Positions 58,216 through 64,000 of a DNA stretch of 64,000 bases are shown one piece after another (the stretch's first letter is position 1; every line of letters begins with the position of its first letter). Source of the DNA: Mycogone perniciosa (lineage: Eukaryota; Ascomycota; Sordariomycetes; Hypocreales; Hypocreaceae); the NCBI GenBank assembly GCA_025331125.1, contig JAOALB010000031.1, positions 186,001 to 250,000 of the forward strand. The letters run 5' to 3'. The notes beneath the pieces are model-generated. The model saw only the letters and a list, made by a program, of their open reading frames with translations. It searched no databases and had not been told where the DNA came from. Both the position numbers and the translations under genes were made by a program.

Positions 58216-59109
58216 GCTAGGTGGTGGTATGGCAGGGGTTGTAGATACTACTCGTAGTAGGCTTCATTCCTTTCATTCATACAAATCTACACCATGTAGG
58301 TATTCCATATAATCCCCGATACAAGCGAATAAGATCCGCGGTGTTTCGGTAATACTATTGTCTCCGCGTCGGGAGACAATAACGACAACAGACGCCACAC
58401 GTGGTATGGAAAAGTCAGTCAGGGTCAACACGCGGCTAGGACTTCGTACCATGTACTCCGTAGGTAGGGTAGCAATATCGTTTCCCCCCCTTGCTTGTAC
58501 AGAAACAAAGCTGACTCTCATCTTACGCACGGTGGGCAAAGCAGTAGTCTTTCACGTTCATCCTAAAGGTTATGATAAATATTAACTGACTTTTACGTAA
58601 CATTGTGGAAATCATTTCTCAGTTATGACATCTGCGTGGGTCTGCGTAGAAAACGCTTCTGGACGGCTGAAATGTTTGGGAGATCGACCATGTTGGCTGC
58701 CTCTGACCAATTGCTCCTAATACGGCTAGCAGCCGTCTAGCTTATCAGAATAGTCTATGTCAATCTCGGAATATTCCGTTATATGCCATGCAAGGTTCAA
58801 GGAGAGCCCGAACACGATCTCCACAAATTACCCCTGACACATAATAAGACTGCAGCTCTTGCAGAAAAGGATCAGGGCTAACTAGCCTTGCAAAAGCGTA
58901 CTAACGGCATGCGTAATGCCGCATCAGATATCCCGAATAGCTTCCATTTAGAGACGTACCATATTCATGGACGGCCATTTGGGAGGCCACATAGGTAGAT
59001 CACCTACCAAATTCGTACAAAGGAGTTGCAACAAGTGGAACGTAAATCTCACCTGAATTATTTATTGTTGGAGTTTTTGGCCCTGTCATTGACAGAACAC
59101 AAAGTTGCG
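58216..59109. other. intergenic stretch, nothing recognised beyond one TACTCCGTA
   Basis: This is the P450 3' flank and the OYE promoter side. TACTCCGTA occurs at 58454. No coding frame was recognised. Confidence 0.5.
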
Positions 59110-60542
59110 ATGGCGGACTTACACATTGCCGAACCAATAACGCTCAGATGTGGGCTCACGCTGCCCAACCGGCTAGTCAAAGCCTCCATGTCAGAAGGCA
59201 TTTCCACACAGAGAATGCTCCCTGATGAAAGATTCCGCAACATTTACCGTCACTGGGCCGAGGGCGGTTGGGCATGGCCGTCACAGGTACCCACAGCAAG
59301 CATGGGTTCAATAAACCGGACTATCTGACACTATCATACGATCAATAGGCAATGTTCAAGTCGACGACAGATACCTCGGCACGGCCAATGATTTAGCAGT
59401 CGATTCATCTCTAAGCGACGACGAAATCATACGGTCATGGAAGGCCTGGGCAGATGTGTGCAACAAAGAAGGCACCCAAACACTCATGCAACTCAACCAT
59501 CCTGGACGACAATGTCCCATAGGCGCTGGTAAGCACGGGTTCTTCTGTAAAAATGTTGCACCGAGTGCCCTTGGGCTTGACATGGGCAAGGGCATCATTG
59601 CTAAGACAGTCTCTGCGCTCGTATTTGGCACTGCGCGTAAGCTGACTGTGTCCGAGATCGATGATATCATCAAGAAATTCGTGCGGGCAGCGCGACTCGC
59701 GTTCCAAAGTGGCTTCGCTGGCATTGAACTTCATGGCGCCCATGGGTATCTGATAGATCTGTTTCTTTGCCCAAGAACAAATCAGCGGTCAGATGCATAT
59801 GGAGGCACGCCAGAAAAAAGAGTCAAGTTTCTGGTAGATATCATCAAGGGGATTAGGGCGGAAGTGCCGTCTCAGTTTTGTGTGGGGATCATCTTATACT
59901 CAGTCGATATCCAGTGCCAAACTGATTTTGACGATCGGATCAAGCAGCTGAAGTTAATTACACGTGCTGGAGTGGACTTCTTACACATCAGTGGTGGCAC
60001 ATTTGAGAACCCAACTGTAAGTATCAATATCCTATATATATCTGATACACGCATCAATTGACAGAGGTTATCTCACAGATGTTTCTAGGCCCCGAAAAGT
60101 CTGAGAAGTCTAGTCAAGGAGACCAGACAAAAACTAATGAGGCTTTCTTCATTGACTTTGCCAGGGCAGTCAGGCCTTGCTTCCCAGATATTCCATTTAT
60201 CGTGACAGGTGGATTTCGGACGCGCGAGAGCATAGAGGGAGCTGTGGCTGATGGAGAATGTGATATCGTTGGGCTTGTTCGACCAGCTGCGGTAAATCCT
60301 CTCCTCCCGAAGACGGTTATCTTCAATCGCGAAGTTAGCGATCAAAATGCAACACTCTATTCACCAAAGATCGAAGCGCCCTGGATCGTTAAGCAGATGG
60401 GTATCACGGCTCTTAACGTCCACATGGATAATGTAAGTGCTTATACGCTGAGGTCTAATAGTAAAAGGATACGCTGACATTAAGCAAGGCATGGTATCTT
60501 GGGCATGTGGAGGACATGTCAAAGGCAAATAAAACGCAATAA
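59110..60542 (+). pseudogene. OYE-type NADH:flavin oxidoreductase with one-base frameshift
   Basis: Old Yellow Enzyme relatives reduce activated C=C bonds with FMN. Exon 1 (59110-59286) begins IAEPITLRCGLTLPNRLVKA and reaches YRHWAEGGW. One G appears lost in the run at 59269-59272, so the conserved strand that follows is read only in the next frame. Exons 2 (59349-60016), 3 (60079-60432) and 4 (60489-60542) are otherwise coherent: GNVQVDDRYLG, LMQLNHPGRQ, HGAHGYLIDLFLCPRTN, VDFLHISGG, FIVTGGFRTR. The usual HGAHGYLxxQFL glutamine is Leu, and GIKLNSVD reads GIILYSVD, so flavin contacts also look eroded. A weak donor GTTGGG would restore the frame but drop six core residues. It is likely a pseudogene unless the base loss is an assembly error. 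Confidence 0.78.
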
Positions 60543-61338
60543 GCAGCCAAGAAATTGAGAGGCAGAAATAACAGAATAGGTATAATGTTTGGTGCAATTG
60601 ATCTACCGTAATACATTGCCTATTAGCTACTAGTGCTGAGGCGTACACTTCAATGCCGAAGTTAATTTAATTATCTTGTTGGCCTTATCATTGTCTACAA
60701 CAATATTCCTTCACTGTTTCTTGATAGTAAAAATTATTAGTCCTGGTTGATCACCGATATGGCAAGTCTCATTCCAAGTAAAGTTATCTGCTAATGCAAT
60801 CCTTAATTCTTAGCACATCATAGTTCGATAACCAAGCACTTCGCTTTCCTTTATTGTCGAAATCCCCGACTATGCTGTTCTTTATCGCCGAAACTCTCCA
60901 CTGCGCTTAACTGGTAGTTCTCGCTAGGGTAGTTCGTTTATGTAACAGTTCTCGACCACACCAATGGTAGGAATAGATAATCGTATACTACAAGAATTGA
61001 CAATCTGATACCGTCAGGGGCACAGCTTTGTTGGATGCAATGTCAATCTTACACCAGTCGTGTGTCGGACGATTACATCCATTTCCTCTTCAGGCAACTC
61101 CCTCCTTCTTACAGCCCGCTAGATAAGATGGTCCACCTGTCAAATTGAAAGCCCTTGGCTTAACAAGGGTTGAAGTGGGCCGACATAATCAGTCCTGCTT
61201 TTGTCCCAAATGTCAAGAACACACTACAGTAGACAAGCCCGGATTTCCTGATTATTGATAGTATTCAGTAGCTCTACTCCAAAATCCGACGCAGTTTTGC
61301 AATGCAGATAATCTACTCCGTATACTTCAGGTAATCCA
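60543..61338. other. intergenic stretch between convergent genes
   Basis: The OYE gene and the enoyl reductase gene converge here. TACTCCGTA occurs at 61314. No gene was recognised. Confidence 0.5.
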
Positions 61339-62496
61339 TCATGCAACCAAACTCACTGGTTCACTATCGACAACAGTATATACCAATCTCTTCCCCTTAA
61401 TTTGGCCTCTCCGTACCTCCTCCATCCCCTCAGGCACCGCTGACAACCCTCCCCCCCTTTTCTCTATCGGATGTGGTTGGATACGACCCTCGTCCACCAG
61501 TCTTTAGGCAATGATATACCACAGCTCGGCGCACTTGAGATCATGTGGACGGGGCTCCAGGCCATACGGAGGTGTCCATCGGATGGCCTTGCCGAATTGT
61601 GTCGGTGTGCAAACCCACTCAGGCACGACGCTGCGGCGAGTATGACCACGGACTGGGAAAGCATCTAGTGCTACATACCGTCCGCCTGCAGACCCCAGGG
61701 CCTCGTAGCATATACTCATCGATGCTGTATCTGTGATACAGTCTAGTGCGAATCCGAGAGAATCCCCCGAATGTTCACGGATATCTGTACCGCATGTTGG
61801 GGACTTGTAGTCGAACCAGGCTTCTGCCCCGAGGTGCCTGACATGCGTAACTGAACTGGAAGAGCAGGTCGTGATGACTGGGATTCCTGCTTCCTTGAGT
61901 ACTTGGATAGCCATTGCACCTGTCGCTGTTCCTCCGCCATACACTAAAACTGTAGGTTTCTTGTCCGCTTCATCTTGGCCAGATATTGACCCGAGGTCTG
62001 AAATTAATGGCAAGGGAAGGGCGAGATAGTTGAATAGTGACAACCCGACTGTGGCTAGTGCGGCTCCCATGGTTGAAGCTGTTGCAAAGTCCATATCCTC
62101 GGGTATATGCCATACGAGACGCGCAGGAACGGCGACATAGTCAGCGAATGTACCGTTGTGGAGGCGGAGGGGATCATTTCCGAAGACACCGCCAAATACA
62201 CGATCGCCAACTTTGACAGGTCTCATCTTGTTGTTGGATCGCCAGGCATCGGCCGAGACGTCGGATCCCAGAGCAGCAACAACGCCTGAGAAGTCGGTTC
62301 CGCTAGTCGCACCAGGTTGTGGTGACATGTCTGCTGCTTTGCCGTCCAAATGGTTGATAGAGACGCAAATAACGCGAACAAGAATGTCTGATGGCTCTAT
62401 GTTCGGTAATGGTGAGTCTGGAAACACAGAAACCGTATTGGGTCCGGTAATCTTGAGAGCTCTTTGCGTATCTGGAAGGGGATTTGGCACCGGCAT
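61339..62496 (-). pseudogene. trans-acting enoyl reductase (MDR family) with in-frame stop
   Basis: LovC/ApdC-type reductases work in trans with PKSs whose own ER is dead. The first 330 codons (62496-61504) are intact: SDILVRVICVSINHLDGKAA, SGTDFSGVVAALG, GDRVFGGVFGND, VYGGGTATGAMAIQVLKEAG (cofactor loop) and the terminal CAELWYIIA. A TAA then interrupts the frame at 61506-61504. The same frame continues open for 54 more codons in perfect family style (LVDEGRIQPHPIE, VRRGQIKGKRLVYTV) and ends at 61339. No intron can remove the stop. The shorter protein would lack the C-terminal strand and helix of the fold. It is divergent from the second PKS (838 bp apart) and so was probably its partner, or that of the PKS-NRPS, whose ER is also degenerate. 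Confidence 0.85.
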
Positions 62497-63334
62497 TGTG
62501 AATAAAAATATCTAAATTGGTAATTGAATTGTTGGCGAAAGCGTGTTTTGTGTTCGAACTTGCTTCTAGAGATTCCTCGATATCTCAAGCCAGACTAGAC
62601 TTGGGCAAACGATAGTGCTTCGATGGCAAGAGCTAACCCTGGTGCCGACGATGCCAGTTTCATACCTATGCATTTTAGTTACAGTTATTGAATGTCATAA
62701 CGGAATGGTGTCTCCACCAAGGGAGCCCACTCCGTGTATGACAGCGGCACTATTCCCCAGGCCTCGGAGAATCCTTCCCGTGTCAGATCCAGAGGCTCGG
62801 GAATTGAACTCCATAATACATCCTACCATTCTAAAATAGGAATTCAGGGGGATTTTCCGAGCCAAATTTCCCCGCCACTAGGACAGGGGGGCCACGCGTG
62901 GGCCGTCTTACATGCCAAGGCTAATGTGCCGCCTTTCATGAAGAGAGAATAGGTTGGGATTCTTGAAAATGGCAGGCGAATTTACCCATGTCTCTTTTCT
63001 CCGTGTGACATTTTACATGGGCGTATCTAAGCTAACATCGGGTTGCTTTGGCAGAGGCAAGGAGGATCTACTCCGTATGCAGGTCAGCAAGATGATAACG
63101 GGAATTTCGTCAGCGGCGAGGCTGGTGGGCTCCAGAATAGCTCGCTTCACTTTCCAAATCCTCACCAAAGTCGATCTCGTCGCCATGCTCTTTTGAGATA
63201 TGTTATAATTAATGAAATAGGGTGGCATTCTCTTGAATTCCAACACCGCAAACGTCTTCATTCCATCTGTTGCAGCACCATCAAACTCCCTTCAGTCACA
63301 CTCAGAGTCTTGGACGAGAGATACATTCATCACC
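62497..63334. promoter_or_regulatory. divergent promoter between enoyl reductase and second PKS
   Basis: Start codons face away across 838 bp. An AT-rich TATA-like run lies near 63199-63215, about 125 bp before the PKS start, and TACTCCGTA occurs at 63069. Confidence 0.5.
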
Positions 63335-64000
63335 ATGGATCAACAACACCCACAAAATACCCAACAACCCAATGAGTCGATCGCCATTGTTGGATCGGCA
63401 TGCAGATTCCCAGGGGCTTCTAATTCGCCATCCAGGTTATGGGAACTGCTTCGTCAACCTCGCGATGTTTTGAAGGAGTTTGACCCAGAACATCTCACCT
63501 TGCAACGCTTCTACCATCCAAATGGTGATACCCACGGTGCCACAGACGTTCAAAACAAGTCCTATATCCTTGAGGAGGACACAAGGCTTTTCGATGCCTC
63601 CTTCTTTGGCATCAGCCCCGTGGAGGCTGCGGGTATGGATCCACAGCAACGGATCCTGCTCGAGACAGTCTACGAAGTCTTTGAGTCGGCTGGTATGACC
63701 CTTGAGGAACTTCGAGGCTCTTTGACATCAGTTCATGTGGGATGTATGACTTCAGACTACGCAACCATTCAGTCTCGCGATACCGAGACAGTGGCCAAGT
63801 ATAATGCCACTGGTCCAGCTAACAGCATCCTATCCAACCGCATTTCCTACATCTTCGACCTCAAGGGTCCATCAGAAACAATCGATACAGCCTGCTCCAG
63901 TTCCCTGGTGGCATTACACAATGCTGCACGCGGGCTGCTCAGCGGCGACTGTGACACTGCCATCGTGGCTGGTGTCAATCTCATTTTCGATCCGGCTCCA
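63335..64000 (+). CDS. second highly reducing PKS or PKS-NRPS, N-terminal KS (cut by window edge)
   Basis: An open frame of 222 codons runs from ATG at 63335 to the end of the window with no stop. It is a beta-ketoacyl synthase N-terminus: ESIAIVGSACRFPGA, SPSRLWELL, FDASFFGISPVEAAGMDPQQ, RILLETVYEVFESAG, SILSNRISYIFDLKGPS and the active-site DTACSSSLVALH (Cys187). It is clearly related to the KS of the PKS-NRPS in the same window, sharing SPSxLW and VHVGxMTxDYxTIQxRD, so the two are paralogues of one clade. Whether it ends as a pure PKS, a LovB-like PKS with C domain, or a full PKS-NRPS cannot be seen. It begins divergently from a trans-ER gene, the typical pairing. Confidence 0.94.
   Translation, partial: MDQQHPQNTQQPNESIAIVGSACRFPGASNSPSRLWELLRQPRDVLKEFDPEHLTLQRFYHPNGDTHGATDVQNKSYILEEDTRLFDASFFGISPVEAAGMDPQQRILLETVYEVFESAGMTLEELRGSLTSVHVGCMTSDYATIQSRDTETVAKYNATGPANSILSNRISYIFDLKGPSETIDTACSSSLVALHNAARGLLSGDCDTAIVAGVNLIFDPAP

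Noticed and set aside
1..64000. tRNA or rRNA genes
   Set aside because: No convincing cloverleaf or rRNA segment was noticed; a covariance-model scan would be needed to exclude tRNAs.

Overview
The window reads as chromosomal DNA of a filamentous ascomycete (Pezizomycotina). Most genes are split by 46-113 bp introns with GT..AG borders. The gene families are typical of such fungi: a PKS-NRPS megasynthase, a NACHT-WD40 NLR, a Zn2Cys6 regulator, FTR1/ferric reductase, GT69 and a LaeA-like methyltransferase. I cannot name the species from sequence alone. A 9-mer, TACTCCGTA, recurs 12 times in non-coding DNA and could help place the genome.

Layout, left: a gamma-glutamyltranspeptidase cut by the window edge (1-782, -), a fold-type-I PLP aminotransferase (2508-3881, -), and a reductive iron uptake pair, FTR1-type permease (4960-6142, -) and ferric reductase (7517-10093, -). 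Both iron genes have GATA-type sites upstream that fit an SreA-like iron repressor. Next is a large fungal NLR with N-terminal, NACHT and WD40 parts (10724-15378, -), bracketed by a diverged direct repeat.

Middle: a GC-rich 643-codon gene of unrecognised family (17294-19225, -) diverges from a P450 (19713-21468, +). A LaeA-like methyltransferase follows (22522-23971, +). Then comes a 4008-residue PKS-NRPS (25285-37371, -) with order KS-AT-DH-cMT-psiER-KR-ACP-C-A-T-R. Its R domain lacks the catalytic Tyr, as in Dieckmann-type tetramate-releasing enzymes. Its C-domain HHxxxDG motif and its cMT SAM motif are degenerate.

Right: a broken GrpB-family gene (39672-40243, -), an SRPK-like kinase (40819-42319, +), a 10-Cys secreted protein (42773-43024, -), a GT69 glycosyltransferase (46450-48180, +), a Zn2Cys6 regulator (50572-52902, -) and a MITE-like element (54144-54530). 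A second biosynthetic group follows: methyltransferase (55047-55985, -), P450 (56538-58215, +), OYE-type flavin oxidoreductase with a one-base frameshift (59110-60542, +), trans-acting enoyl reductase with an in-frame stop (61339-62496, -), and, divergent from it, the KS start of a second HR-PKS or PKS-NRPS that runs off the right edge (63335-64000, +).

Inferred joint role: the second group looks like a PKS plus trans-ER, P450, methyltransferase and regulator cluster, possibly linked to the nearby PKS-NRPS. Two of its tailoring genes carry lesions, so it may be decaying, or the lesions may be assembly errors.
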